A DNA stretch of 64,000 nucleotides from Acestrorhynchus altus (Eukaryota; Chordata; Actinopteri; Characiformes; Acestrorhynchidae). Every line of letters begins with the position of its first letter. Positions within the stretch are counted from its first letter, which is position 1. The stretch spans positions 7,822,968-7,886,967 of the forward strand of contig CM067507.1 in the NCBI GenBank assembly GCA_034509495.1. The letters run 5' to 3'. Below, in pieces: positions 1 to 12,334 of this stretch. A program made the position numbers and the translations under genes. The notes below the pieces were generated by a model. The model had not been told where the DNA came from and did no database searches. It saw only the letters and a program-made list of their open reading frames with translations.

Positions 1-289
1 ACCACAACACACTGGACTCTCTGTGCAATAAACAGTTTTCAAGTGCAATAATAATGTGCAATAATGTGCAAAACACCCTCCTACAGGACTCTTTTTGTCC
101 TCATGCACTATTGTCTATATTGTATATTGTAATGTAGTCTGTATATTATATATTTTATATATTTATAAAGTGCTGCTTACTTCTACTAAATTATTTTTTC
201 TGCCTATCGTCTGCTTACTGTACTGTACTGATGCTGCTACTGGAACCTTAATTTCCCTGAAGGAACCCTCCCAAGGGATCAATAAAGTA
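1..289 (+). mobile_element. L2-type LINE 3' end
   Basis: AT-rich tail with several GTGCAATA repeats that ends with AATTTCCCTGAAGG and GGGATCAATAAAGTAT. This is the typical teleost L2-like 3' UTR end. The element begins before the window and no coding region remains here. Confidence 0.6.
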
Positions 290-935
290 TCCTCCCTGTA
301 CTGGGGTGATGTTCTCGCAAAGTGGATCAGACTAGTGTTCTGATCCTCACTGTATTGGACTGGGTTAATGTTCTCTCCTTGTGGATCAGGTTGGTGTTCT
401 GATCCTCACTGTATTGGACTGGGGTAATGATGTTCTCTCATTGTGGATCAGGTTGGTGTTCTGATCCTCACTGTATTGGACTGGGGTAATGTTCTCTTAT
501 TGTGGATCAGGTTGGTGTTCTGATCCTCGCTGTATTGGACTGGGGTAATGATGTTCTCTCATTGTGGATCAGGTTGGTGTTCTGATCCTCACTGTATTGG
601 ACTGGGGTAATGTTCTCTTATTGTGGATCAGGTTGGTGTTCTGATCCTCACTGTATTGGACTGGGTTAATGTTCTCTCATTGTGGATCAGGTTGGTGTTC
701 TGACCCTCACTGTATTGGACTGGGGTAATGATGTTCTCTCATTGTGGATCAGGTTGGTGTTCTGATCCTCACTGTATTGGACTGGGGTGATGTTCTCTCA
801 TTGTGGATCAGGTTGGTGTTCTGACCCTCACTGTATTGGACTGGGGTAATGTTCTCTCATTGTGGATCAGGTTGGTGTTCTGATCCTCACTGTATTGGAC
901 TGGGGTAATGTTCTCTCATTGTGGATCAGGTTAGT
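290..935. repeat. Minisatellite, about 60-bp unit, 10-11 copies
   Basis: Head-to-tail copies of a unit containing GTGGATCAGGTTGGTGTTCT and CACTGTATTGGACTGGGGTA. Units alternate between about 59 and 62 bp, depending on whether GATGTT or GTT is present. Copies are well preserved, which implies recent amplification. It starts right at the end of the L2 tail. Confidence 0.95.
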
Positions 936-1397
936 GTTGTTCATTTTTACTCTGCTTACTCTAAATTTTAAAGTCCTTTTTACTGAGTTTGATGACGTTT
1001 GATGACATAGTTTCTATCAGCCATGCACAAGGTCAGATACAGCACGCACCTCATCCAGATCCTGGACTGAATACACACCCGTTTTTGCCACTTCAGCTGA
1101 TTTGACATGAACTGTTACAAGGTAACACCAATGTAATTCAGTCAGTGCCCTTAAAGTACTCAACCCTAGAGGGTGAATGGAGATGGATAGAGAATAAACA
1201 TATGGATAGATGAATAGAAACAACTGTGAATCAGAACACACAGCCACACAGACAGACAACTAAACAGACAGAGAGACAGATCATAATTCAGATGAGATGA
1301 GGGGGGAAATATGCTAATGAGATCTAACTATAACGTCAATAAATGGGATTAGAAATGGTCCACTGCTCTCCTTTAAAAGCCACTTCTCAATTAGCTC

Positions 1398-1400
<3 letters not shown>
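936..1400. other. Non-coding, nothing recognised
   Basis: AT-rich DNA with short GATAGATG-like stretches around 1185-1215. No gene or element could be supported. Confidence 0.5.

Positions 1401-1474
<74 letters not shown>
1401..1474. repeat. (GT)n microsatellite
   Basis: Near-perfect GT run of about 74 bases. Apparent ORFs through it are repeat translations. Confidence 0.97.
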
Positions 1475-1477
<3 letters not shown>

Positions 1478-1562
1478 GAAACAGGTCATTAGTTGTGTGA
1501 AGGTCAAAAAGGGGTTGAAGTGGGCCATAGTTGGTTTGCTTTAAGTGTCCACATAGGGGTTT

Positions 1563-1610
1563 GTGTGTGTGTGAGAGAGAGAGAGAGGGAGAGAGGGAGA
1601 GAGAGAGAGA
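1563..1610. repeat. (GT)/(GA) compound microsatellite
   Basis: Short GT run passing into interrupted GA repeats. Confidence 0.9.
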
Positions 1611-1719
1611 TGGCACTGGTCGTGGTCTGTTGTCTATTAGTATAAAGCTTAACTCTTGTGGGCAGAATGCTCAATCCCCACGTTTGCTCTGCTGTCATCT
1701 CAGTGTAGCCTTGTCTTTG

Positions 1720-1722
1720 TAT

Positions 1723-1764
<42 letters not shown>

Positions 1765-1952
1765 CAGTCTGTGTGAGTAGGGTGTGTACTGGATTCTCAC
1801 TGTACCCACTCATACTGTACTCCTGCACTCACACAACTTTGTGTATTCTAAGGACGCAGAAGGATGATGACATGCAGTAATCCACCCAACTATGTGTGTG
1901 TGTGTGTGCATGTGTGTATGTGTGTGTGTGTGTGTGTCTCTCTCTCTCTCTT

Positions 1953-2012
<60 letters not shown>
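1720..2012. repeat. Compound (GT)n ... (GT)n(CT)n microsatellites
   Basis: A GT run at about 1722-1761, unique sequence, then GT at 1890-1938 passing directly into CT to about 2012. The following 200 bases remain CT-rich. No gene could be supported here. Confidence 0.93.
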
Positions 2013-2014
<2 letters not shown>

Positions 2015-2744
2015 TTTCTAATCCGCGTGGTGCGGAGGGATGCATGGAAAACGAGCCTGTCTCTCTCCGTCTCTTCTTCTCCTCTATCTGTCTTTTCCAC
2101 CCCATCTCTCCTGGCATTCATCCTGCCTCTGACACTCTCTCTCGTGTGCGCTCTCATGCTTTCTTTTTCTCTCTCACTCTCTAATGAGCAGTTCAGTGCC
2201 TGACTCCTCTACAAGACTTACACTTTAATATAAACTTCTGCAAGACACAGCAGAGAGAAGGCGAGACAGAGAGAATTAAGCAGTGAGATTAAATAGATAA
2301 TGTAAGGCAAGCATTCATTGTTAATAATTAAATAAAATCAATTCACTAAATAAAGACCTTCAGCAGTGATGAGTACTGTTCTGCTAATATTCTCTCTCCT
2401 CGTGTGTGTAAGTGTGTGTGTGTCACAGATATCCCCTGGATGATAGAAAACATGAACAGTGTGGGAAATTTGGCTGCTGACCAAATAGAAAAACACCTGA
2501 ATTTTTTCCTCCAAATACTATGAATCCAAGATGATTTGAAAATCACGTGAGTATGGACAGATAATTGGTTAAAAAAAAACCCAAATACATCAAATAGATC
2601 AATTGTATTGATTGTAACCCTGTAGACAAGTAATGCCCATTTTAGTAATGCCATAGCTCATAACGAAGCAGAAACAATTTGATAGATGAAAGTCTACATT
2701 TTGATAAATATGCCAACATATATGTCCATGAAAAAATATTGCTA

Positions 2745-3200
2745 TTGCCACTTCCAGTATCAGTGTATGCCTACAAATATTGAATATCAGCATGGGTCCA
2801 CAATTCCCGAATTAGTGCATCCATACATGTATCTAATATCAGCACCAGCCCACAATTCCCATATTAGTGCATTACTACAAATGCTGGATATCACCATCCA
2901 ATCATTATTCTCTATATCAATGCAACCCTACAAATATGGAATATCAGGCCAATATTTCCCACATTAATGCACCTCACCAAGACTGTTCATTCACAGCCCC
3001 CCATTTCCTATTAATACATCCTGACAAGTGTCAACATTAGATATCATCACTGTCCCACAATTTCCAATTTCAGAGCATCCCTATAAATGTCTGATATCAG
3101 ATGTCAGTATTTTCCCACAATTCCCATCCTCACAAATTCTTGATAGTGGCACTGGTCCACAATTCCCAACCCTACCACATACTGGAGCTTTAATTAGAAC
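2745..3200. repeat. Degenerate minisatellite, unit roughly 55-60 bp
   Basis: Recurring blocks with CCACAATTCCCATATTAGTG, then a GCATCCCTACAAATxTxGAT block and ATATCAGCA. Seven or so decayed copies. Older than the array at 290-935. Confidence 0.8.
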
Positions 3201-4489
3201 CCATCAATAGGTGAAATTATGGAGTTGATTAGAACACAAGGGCATCTAAATACAGTCATACAGTAAATTCACAAAGAAAAAGACAAAAATAACAATTCAA
3301 GCAGCCGACTATGGGTTTGTATGCAACATAAACATGGCTGGGAGATCTAATCAGAAAGCACTTCTCCCTCTTTATATCCCAGCATAAATCTCTGTCTCCC
3401 TCTCTTGCTCTCAGTCTCTCTCTCTCTCACTGTCTCTCGCCCTTAGGATACCTTAGGCTTCACATTCAGTTTTCTTCCAGAAACTCAGAAGACAAGATGA
3501 CAGATGTACAACACAGTGTCACTGAGTTTGCACATACTTAAGCACACATACTCATGTATATGACTGAATGTGTGTTCTTGTTCCATTTAAGTGTGTATCG
3601 CTTTACATGGACTTTTATGCTCAGTGTTACACGAATATGGATATTGATATGGACAGAGCCTCCAGGACATAACATGTGCTCATATAATCTGTATTGGCCA
3701 TAAAGCTTATGGATACAGATGGAACAGAGCAGTACCCCCTGGAACGTATGGCAGAAGTACCAGACCAAGGTCATTTACTCCACTGTCTCTTTCATCTTTT
3801 TTTGTAGTAATTACATTATCATTACCTCTTCCAACATTGCCATGTTTATATATTATAATTAACCCCTATGAATTTTTACGTTTCCTTTTGTAACAGAGCA
3901 AGGATTTTTCAGCATAGTATATCAAAACATGACAGTTTTGTTTAGAACACATATATAATTTTTATTTGCATACTATAATAGAACTATTTCAAAAGAAACA
4001 AACTAGGGTCAATATTATTATCCCCCTTAGGAACTGACTTTTTAATTGAGCATAGCACAAACCACTGCTGTGCAATGGTGTGCTGTAACTTTGTAATGAT
4101 GAAAGCTCATTAAATCAAGTCACAGCTGAGGGTTATCTCCCAATTTACACACAGTATAAAAGCCTCAGTTAGCATTTGAGCTGTCACTTGAGGAAGCCTA
4201 ATGCCAAAAACAAAAGTCTAACTAAATCTAATTTAAACTTGAGAAAAATCGTTCTTTTTTTGAGTTGTTATCCAGCATAAAGGACACACAGTTGACTCTT
4301 AGTATCAGGGGGGGCTAATCATTTTGACCATGGTAGTTTTTGGTTTTCGTGAAATCATTTCATTTCTGTGGGCACAGAAAAAAAATGTAATCATTCAAAA
4401 ATAAAACCAGCATGTTTGGAAAAGCTGTCTTAAAATTTCTTGGTAATAATTTTGCAATAGTTTTGTCCTCAAGTGACCCTACATTCTGC
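3201..4489. other. Non-coding, nothing recognised
   Basis: AT-rich DNA with a CT-rich patch near 3365-3440. No coding or RNA gene could be supported. Confidence 0.5.
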
Positions 4490-4672
4490 GACCCTGTATA
4501 TTTAGTCAATCAAAGATCATCTATATAGTGCTTTTTACAACAAACCTGTCACAAAGTAGCTTCCCGGGTGCAACAGTGGCAAGGAAAAATTCCCTCAAGC
4601 TAGGATGAAGAAACCTTGTGAAGAACCAAGGCTTAAAAGGGGAACCCATCCTCCTCTGGTTGACACCGCATA
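4490..4672 (-). mobile_element. Interspersed teleost repeat, reverse copy
   Basis: The reverse complement carries GAGGAGGATGGGTTCCCC, GGTTTCTTC, TTTTTCCTTGCCACTGT and a TTTGTGACA...AAGCACTATATA tail. The copy at 34290-34515 is the same family in the opposite orientation. The class of element is not clear to me. Confidence 0.6.
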
Positions 4673-5505
4673 GCACAGACATAAAGCACGGAAAGGAGTA
4701 AAATAATAAAAAAGTATAGCTGATAGTGTGAGCAGGCCGAGTATGGATGAGAATGAGTTATGAGAGAATGCCAGTGAGTGTAGGATACAAGCTCAATGGT
4801 AATGTGGATGTCCATACTGGTTAAACAGCCTGGCAGTGGAGTCTGTAATGTGGGATGAGTGAGCCAATGCAAGGAACCAAATGAGGTCAGCTTCAGAGGG
4901 CAGCAAAACTGTACTGGGTCATATCCTCACATCTATTTAACAATCACTTATTTATTCTTATCATACTGCAAATCACTTGTACTGTATGGTGTCTTTGATA
5001 CTATTTGTTATTTTATTGCTACTTGCTTTCTGGAGTTCTTCCATATTTCCTCCTCCCTATATACAGCGTACTGTTTCTAGGAGCATGCTACTGCGGTACA
5101 GGAATTTTGTTGTTTTTGAACACTGGTCCCCACACAGCAGGTAAAACAGAACAGGCGCAGACATAAAAACACTTCAGTCTAATTGTCACTGAGGTGCAGC
5201 CACACAGATTTCCGGGTTATTAAATGTATTATTAACAAACAAAAACAGACTGGAAAAGCAGGTAAACAAAGCTCTGATGTAATTCAGATCCTCTTTGTTT
5301 CAGAGGGGTATAAGAAGAACCAAGTGAAACCAGTTTATGTTCTTCTCTAGATTACAATTATCTGTACAGTAACTTAAGGATAAGGATCCGCTACAATGTT
5401 TAGTCGTGGAAAACATCATTTTCTCTGGAAATATAGCTGTGAGTGATCATATCAAAGACATGTGCGGTAGGTGAATTGGTGACTCTAAAGTGGCCCATAG
5501 TGTGT

Positions 5506-5507
5506 GA

Positions 5508-5573
<66 letters not shown>
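5506..5573. repeat. (GT)n microsatellite
   Basis: GT run of about 66 bases. A (GGAT)n run follows at about 5684-5715. Confidence 0.96.
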
Positions 5574-5574
<1 letters not shown>

Positions 5575-5789
5575 CCCTACGATGTAGCGCTACCCTGTCT
5601 AGGGTTGTTTCCTGCCCTTGCACTGAGTTGCTGGCTGGGTACCGGCTCCCCCGTAAACCTATTCAGGTATAAGCGGTACAGAAAATGGATGGATGGATGG
5701 ATGGATGGGTGGATGATCTTGGATCATTGCAGATCAGTCAAAAATGTTTCAGTGCTGGTCTGAGGCAAATGATGGCATATGACCCTTTT

Positions 5790-6510
5790 ACACATGCACT
5801 TTTATGCCAATGCTTCTTCACCTCTTACTTCAGAAACACATTTCACAATTTCATGGCATGACTTGATCTCTATGCCACAATATGGTCTGAGAGACATCAC
5901 TTCATCCCAGGCACACCAGTTATATGCCACAGTTTGTGCCAGTTTGATCTCAGTGGCACCGCTTGATCCCGACACCATTTGGTCCCAGTGGAACTATTTA
6001 ATCCTTGTGCTACCATTTGGTCCCAAGGGCACCGCTTGCTTCATATGCCACAATTTGTTCCCCTTTGACCTCAGTGGTCCCAATTGATTATAACACCACC
6101 ATGTAGTCCCAGTGGAACTATTTAATCCCTGTGCTACCATTTGTTCCCAGTGGCACCACTTGATCGCAGGGGCACCACTTGATCAATATGCCACTATTTT
6201 TTTCCAATAAAACCATTTGTTCCCAGGGGCTCAAATAGATAGAAATTACATGATTAGTTCTCAATTATATTCCTATGGCATCAGTTCATCCCAGTGGCAC
6301 CACTTGATCACTAAGCCACTATTTGGTCCCAGTGGCACCACCTTGTCTCTATGCCATTATTTGGTCCCAGTGGCGCCAATTAATCCTAGAGCAATAGTTG
6401 ATCCTTAAGATAATATGTCATCCATATACCATCATTTGTCTTAAGTGAATCTTTGATCTCAGTGGCATTATTTAGTGTTAATGACACCACATGATCCCAG
6501 TGGCAGGGTA
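5790..6510. repeat. Degenerate minisatellite, unit roughly 30-33 bp
   Basis: About twenty decayed copies built on CCCAGTGGCACCACTTGATC and TATGCCACxATTTGGTC. Units differ in length and sequence, which marks an old array. Confidence 0.85.
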
Positions 6511-7324
6511 AACAATACACCATGCCACTTCATCAGACCTTGTCATTTCTGTCCAAATATTGTGCAGTCAACCAGCTCTGGGTGAGTTAATGCATTGAAT
6601 AATGCATTGAATACTTTTGACATTATTGCAATTATGTACCTATCAACTGTAGTCTGCATCTACTGACCATCATACCCACAATCCATTCTTATTAAGGCTC
6701 TAGGTCACTAGATCTCATTTCAGGCCCCTATCATCTCTGAGACAGAGCCCACCTCATGCCCCTCTCTCTATGTGTATATATTGTATGTTATATTCAATAA
6801 CTTTCCCTCTGTCCTCCTTCCTTCAGTGTCAGCTGTACCACTAGAATCACATTTTTGTTTGGCATTTCTTCCACCCTATGTTTCAATCCTATTCTTGTTT
6901 CTACATTCAGCTCTATCGCCCTGATAGAGTGGATGGTCTTGAACCCCTGGACCAGTCTTGGGGTTAGCTCTGCACTTTTTTTTGGACACAGCAGTCTACC
7001 GCTGAGATCAAAGAAGGTCATTAGAATCTACAACCTTCTGATCCAACCCACCTTTGCTCCATTCAGAATCCATCAGCTTTTTAGAAAGCCCTTTTTGTCC
7101 CTCACGCTTTTCCCCTTCATTACACTCTATTTTCAACTCTACTTTCTTGTCTACATCACCCCATCCTGCTCTTCCCTTGTCCTTCCCCTCATCTATAATA
7201 GAGGGCTGCTCTCCTCTTTCCTATTCGTCTCTCCTCTCCCATTCTCCCCAAATATCTCTCCATCACTTCTTTGATGTTCGTCTGCAGAGCAATTACCGCC
7301 TACCAGCTCTCTTATCCTACTCTC

Positions 7325-7379
<55 letters not shown>

Positions 7380-9296
7380 CTCTTCCTCTCTCTCTCGCTT
7401 ACACACACATATGCTACTCACATTCAGATAATATTCAGGGTCCATTAGGGTGCATTAAAACACATAGGAACTATACATCATCTCCTAGTAAGCAGAGTAA
7501 GTGTCCGTTGCATCCTCTCTCTCTCTCTCTCCACATGCCGGAGCATGTAATAGCTTATGAATACTGATTGTATTCAAATATAATTAGGTTGACATCTCTC
7601 AGCCAGAGCTGCTGTGCCTCTAAATCAGTTATGAACTGTTTCAGAGCCCTGCACACAGATACCCACATTCAGGACACACAGATGCAGTGTGGAAGATGTC
7701 ATCTGCTTTAGGGTGATAAGAGATCAGTTTGGCAGTTTTCCATGCAAGAGTCAAGAACAGCAAGAGAGGAATCCACTCCTCCACTCATACTGCACCACTA
7801 CCTACCCGCAGTGACCCAAAGGCGTTTCTCCTCTTCTCCTCTTTCTATCCAACCGCCCTGCTTGTTCTCCTCTTCCTCACGCACACGCCTTCTCTCCTTT
7901 CATCTCTTCTTCCCTCTCTCCCGCCCTGTCTCTCTCCCTGTCTTCCTCCATCTGTCCCTCAGATCCGTCTCTCTCTCTCTGGAAAAAAAAGAAGAGAGCA
8001 CCAGTCTGCTGGTCAGCGTGGCACGGCTGTGTGTGTTTGTGTGTGTGTGTGTCAGTACGTCAAACACATGCTGGTGCAGGGTTTTAGCTCCGCATGGCAC
8101 AGCCAGACCTCATCTGATATTCATGCAGTCCCCACAAACCATCACCCCCCTCCACACACACACACACACACACACACTTACACACACACACACACTCCAC
8201 TCTTAAAGCTATAGCATCCCTGATTCAGCACACAGCCTGAGGAAGAAGGAATAAATCAGTCACTGAAAAAAAAATGAGAGGCTGACGAGAAAATTGCTGC
8301 AGATTAGCCAGACTGGCAGAGCAGAAAAGCCTTTAGAGGACCACATCCTGATGAACTACAGTACAGTAATGGATGTAGTGCAGGGCCGTTAACAGATCAA
8401 TTAGGGATTGATTAGAAAATAGAACAAAATATAAAACCTTTTAGCCAATAAACAAACAAGCCATTTACTTTCACTTCATCGTGCAATTAAAAGCAATGAA
8501 CTGGTACATGGCCACCATAAACTGGTCCACTAACATGCTTGCACTGCATTCTGGCTGTAAATCACAAATGCAGCAATTTCTTTTGCTACTACTAATGTGC
8601 TATACAAGCAGGATTCCTGTGGGCATAAAGGTCTATTTGGACAGTAACACTATCTTTATAACATTAATTTTTGCATTGTATTTGCACATTGTATAGACTT
8701 GGACAACCCTTACTTTAACAATAACATTGCATTAATTACTCCTGTATATAAATCATTCATCCTCAATTTTCTCATACAATCAAGAAATGCATTATTGGTT
8801 TTACTTGTAATGCTTAAAAACAGCAAGGCCAGATTATACTTATACAAATCATCTGAGACAAGATTTTCTGGACAGTTGACACCAAAATTAAGTTGATTAT
8901 GGAGCAGAAAAAGAAGGGTTCAACTGTCAAACATGATGTAGGCACTGCTTATGTATGGGCATGTACAGCTGTGGAACTGGGTCAACTGTATTTATTGACA
9001 ATGTTACTGCAGACAGAAATACAGAAATAACAGGATGAAGATTAAGCCAAATCTACAAAACCAATAGGAAGTCAAAGTGCAGATGAATAATGTCAAAAGA
9101 ACATATAACAAATCAGCCTAAAAGTGTTTTGATGCAAATTGTCAGTCATATGAATTCAACACAGTTGTGCTATTTTTCTTACTGAAGACAAAACCAAAGC
9201 AGAAAGATCCACAAACAAACAGCAACTGAAGGTGGCTACAGAAAGGATCTGGCAAAGCAGGAAGGAAACTCAGTATGTGATGTCACCTGTGGGTTG

Positions 9297-9298
<2 letters not shown>
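6511..9298. other. Non-coding CT- and CA-rich region
   Basis: Contains CT runs at about 7320-7400 and 7515-7532 and AC runs at about 8152-8195. The apparent ORFs in 7050-8210 are low-complexity. A minus-strand frame at 6794-7021 (containing LTPRLVQGFKTIHSIRAIEL) looks less simple than its surroundings but matches nothing I know. Confidence 0.5.
7319..7402. repeat. (CT)n microsatellite
   Basis: Interrupted CT run of about 80 bases. Confidence 0.93.

Positions 9299-9339
<41 letters not shown>
9299..9339. repeat. (AT)n microsatellite
   Basis: About 40 bases of alternating AT just upstream of the Tc1-like remnant. Confidence 0.95.
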
Positions 9340-9341
<2 letters not shown>

Positions 9342-9867
9342 TTATGTGAAATTGAAGAACAAACAGAAAATAACATACAATACAGAACCCAGAACCGTCC
9401 AATGTCTGACAAGTGTGTTAATTTATATACTCACTATTTCTGTATAAAGGTTGAGGCTCATTTACCACAAATTACTGCATCAATGCAGCATGGCATGGAG
9501 ACCATCAGCTTCATGAGATGTTATTGAAGCCCAGGCTGCTTTGAAGACAGCCTTTAGCTTGTCTATATTGCTGGCTTGGGTGTTTATCTTCTTCCTTTTT
9601 CAAATACTGTAATATTACATAGAGGTCTGGAGAGTTGGCTGGCCAATTACGCACATTGTTATTATGGTCAACAAACTATTTGGTAGTTGTTTTGGCACTG
9701 TGTGCAGGTGCTGAATCTTGCATTTCCATAAAGCTTCTCAGCAGATGGGAGCATGAAGTGCTCTAAAATCTCCTGGTAGATGCTGTGTTGACTCTTTCTT
9801 CAGATTCTGGGAGCTTGAGTTGAGACTGTAGGACTTTCTAAATTAACTGCTACATTTTCATCCAGAA

Positions 9868-11252
9868 AGGTGTTGGAAATGACAGCATCTGCTTCACTGT
9901 GCATGGCTAAAGGATTCCACTGGTAGTGGAAGAACCAGTGTGAAGCCTCACAAGGCTGATCTTTCTGATAAGCATATAGCCTTGACAGTTACAAAGCAAC
10001 TCCTGGTTGGCCTTCACAAGAATAATCAGTGCTCCCTCCCAGGAAAATTCAAGGTCTGGTGCTACCAGTTCACCTTATAGAAACACCTCATGTGGCCACT
10101 GAAGCTGTTTGACATCACCATGACTACAGTCATGAAACTGGAAGCAAAGGTCAACAACTACATCCAGAAATAGGACCATTACCTGGGTGGATATGTGGAA
10201 TACATTCCAGGCAAGGCTGAGCTTCCTCATCAGGGCCACTTATGACACAAACCCCAGCCCCAGTCATTTTTACACCTGATATAGATCAGAAGAACCCTGG
10301 TACCACTGTAGCTCCCCAAACCCAGGCCTCAAGCACATCCTCTGCAGGTGCAAGGCAGCACTGGAACAGGAAAGGTACAAATGTCGGCACAATAAAGTCT
10401 GGGCAAGCTGGCTGAGCTGCTGGAGATGCGGAGGCAGAAAGTAAATCATTCCAGTGTCCCATCATCCCAGGGATAGATCCAGCTCATCAGGTAGGGGGTT
10501 GTAGTACAGAGCAGCACTAGCACAAGGTCTAGCCTCTTGTCTCCAAGGGGAAAGTGTCAGCTGGCAGCTGATCTAGATCGCCAACTGAAATTTCTAGCCA
10601 AGATCGCCAGTTCACCCCTTCACCCTGACATAGTGCTCTGGTCAACACCTGCCAAATTAGTCATTCTGGAGCTGACTGTGCCATGGGAGGAGGAGATGGA
10701 GGCTGTCCACAATGCTGCTGCATGCTCTCAAGCTGGCTGGAGGGCTGCTCTCACTTTCCCAGTGAAAGTCAGGTGCAGGGGTTTCACTGGAACATCCACG
10801 CAGCAGCTCCTGAAAACCCTAGGTTTGACAAGCCATAAAAAGAAGGGAAGCTCACTGGAGCACCTATGTTATGGTGGTTAGGGAACCAGCCTTGTGACTG
10901 AAAGGTAGCTGGTTTGAATCCCTGAACTGGCAGGACATGACTGAAGTGCCCTTGAGCTCTGAGGCTCTGAGGATAGGGCTTCCCACTGCTCCGGGCACAT
11001 ATGATCACTGCCCCTGGTGTGTGAATACACTAGTGTGTATGTGGATATCATTGCGGATGGGTAAAATGTGGAGGTCTAATTCCTGTGTGCAAGGGAGCTT
11101 CTGGCTCTGGGAGGGAGTGATCCTAGGGCAGGCTGCAGGGAGCGAAACTTCTGAGAAGGGCGGCCCCCAGCTGATGATCCTATAGCCAGCCAAGTGGCAC
11201 CATTGGAGGTGTGTCAGGCAGAAATGTTGAGCGGGTACCTCTACCTGTGCTT
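9868..11252 (+). mobile_element. Non-LTR retrotransposon with restriction-like endonuclease (R2/NeSL/R4-type), 5'-truncated
   Basis: Inserted into the Tc1-like copy. It encodes, in broken frames, a late reverse-transcriptase segment (PGKFKVWCYQFT, near 10040-10075), a cysteine/histidine-like segment (about 10200-10380) and an endonuclease C-terminus (10537-10860, ADLDRQLKFLAKIASSPL). The endonuclease shows PD at residues 30-31 and ELTVPWEE at 45-52 of that frame, as in PD-(D/E)xK enzymes of the R2-like clades. The end SFWLWEGV resumes after the SINE. Stops and frameshifts make it a pseudogene. Similar duplications at both ends (TTTTCATCCAGAAA and TTTTATCTGAAAA) could be its target-site repeat. 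Confidence 0.7.
10866..11090 (+). mobile_element. tRNA-derived SINE nested in the LINE
   Basis: Starts with a tRNA-like head (GTGGTTAGGGAACCAGCC ... GGTAGCTGGTTTGAATCCC, a B-box like sequence), then a body containing CCCACTGCTCCGGGCACAT and CACTAGTGTGTATGTGG. Related copies lie at 12335-12565 and 27320-27478. AAGGGAAGCT before it and AAGGGAGCTT after it may be its target-site duplication. Confidence 0.75.
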
Positions 11253-11690
11253 GCATCTTTTATCTGAAAACAGGACTTTGGAGTGTTATTCTTAGTCCAA
11301 TTAAGGCATTCCAGATGTCTCTGGTTCAGGAGGGGCATGGAAACTTGTGTGTGGTGGTTCTTGATGCACTGCCTTGGACCACTCCTAGTGAAGCTCTCAA
11401 AAGTACTATAATCATTTGAAAAAATATCTTGACAATCCTCTCAAGGCTGTGGTCATCCCTGTAGCTTGTGCACCTTCTCCCACCACATTTTCCCCTTCCA
11501 GTCAATCTCCATTCATATTTTTTGATACTTTGATTTTTGCACTAGCAACCTAAGCACTAGCAATCTAAGCAAACCTTCTGTAGCTTATCCACTTTGTAGA
11601 GAGAGCCTGTGATCATTTTCCGGACTACTGTCAGGTGAGAAGTTCTCCCCATTGTGGTTGTGGGTGCTGAATTAAACATGGTAACTATAG

Positions 11691-12330
11691 TGTTTGAATA
11701 ATAATTTACTCAAATTTTCTAATAAATATTCTAATAGTTTAAGATTTTATGAGCTATGTGCCATACTGAGTAAATACAGGTAAAACAAAAAGGCTTGAAA
11801 TATTGCAATAATTTTGTTTATCTCTTAGAAGTCAGGCTGAAAATGTACCTTCTTGCTGTTGTGTACTACATTAGCCACCTATGTTATTAGAAACATCTTC
11901 TTTACTCATCCATTCACCTTTATCATTGGTCAGTATCTGACAATAGGACCATTTGGATGATGGAGTATGGACTATGTTATAATGCCATGTACTGATTTAA
12001 CAATGGACGCTAGGAGGTGGAGAATGATGCACAACCTAAAATGTGCCGTCAAGGACAGTTCTCTGGTCAGAAACTGAATGAACGATTAAATGGTAACTAA
12101 ACCAAAATTGTATGTCAACAAATGATATACTGCAGGGCTCATCAGTGCTGGTCCTGAAGGGCTGCTGTCCTCTGCAGTTTGGAGGTATCTTTGCTCAAAC
12201 ACACCAACTTATTCAACTTATCTGTTTATTAACAAGTTCACATGGTGTGTTTCATTAGGGAAAATCACTAGTGCTGGACAGACCAGATCAGACCTGACCA
12301 GAACCATGACATACAGTCTCTGACTGTACA
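11691..12330. other. Non-coding with an interspersed repeat fragment
   Basis: 12125-12300 carries CAGTGCTGGTCCTGAAGGGC and TTGCTCAAACACACCAACTT, typical of a common fish interspersed repeat of unclear class. The rest is unrecognised. Confidence 0.45.
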
Positions 12331-12334
12331 AGGT

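Larger units (their letters stand above)
9440..11690 (-). mobile_element. Tc1/mariner-type element, split by a nested LINE
   Basis: Two blocks, 9440-9865 and about 11253-11690, read continuously as one reverse-strand transposase copy of a common fish Tc1-like family. The first holds GCATGGCATGGAGACCATCA and GGCTGGCCAATTA. The second holds TTATCTGAAAACAGGACTTT, TGTCTCTGGTTCAGGAG, CTTGACAATCCTCTCAAGG and GTCATCCCTGTAGCTTGTGC. The middle of the gene is also partly deleted. The copy is inactive. It is related to the plus-strand fragment at 49625-49880. Confidence 0.75.

Noticed and set aside
290..935. CRISPR-like array of regular repeats
   Set aside because: Units are contiguous tandem copies without distinct spacers, in a vertebrate genome; it is a minisatellite.
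1314..2203. Several overlapping open frames of about 75-115 codons on both strands
   Set aside because: Translations of GT and CT microsatellites; no non-repeat domain.
7054..8214. Long plus-strand frames, up to 161 codons
   Set aside because: Low-complexity Ser/Leu/His/Thr from CT and CA repeats; no splice or homology support.
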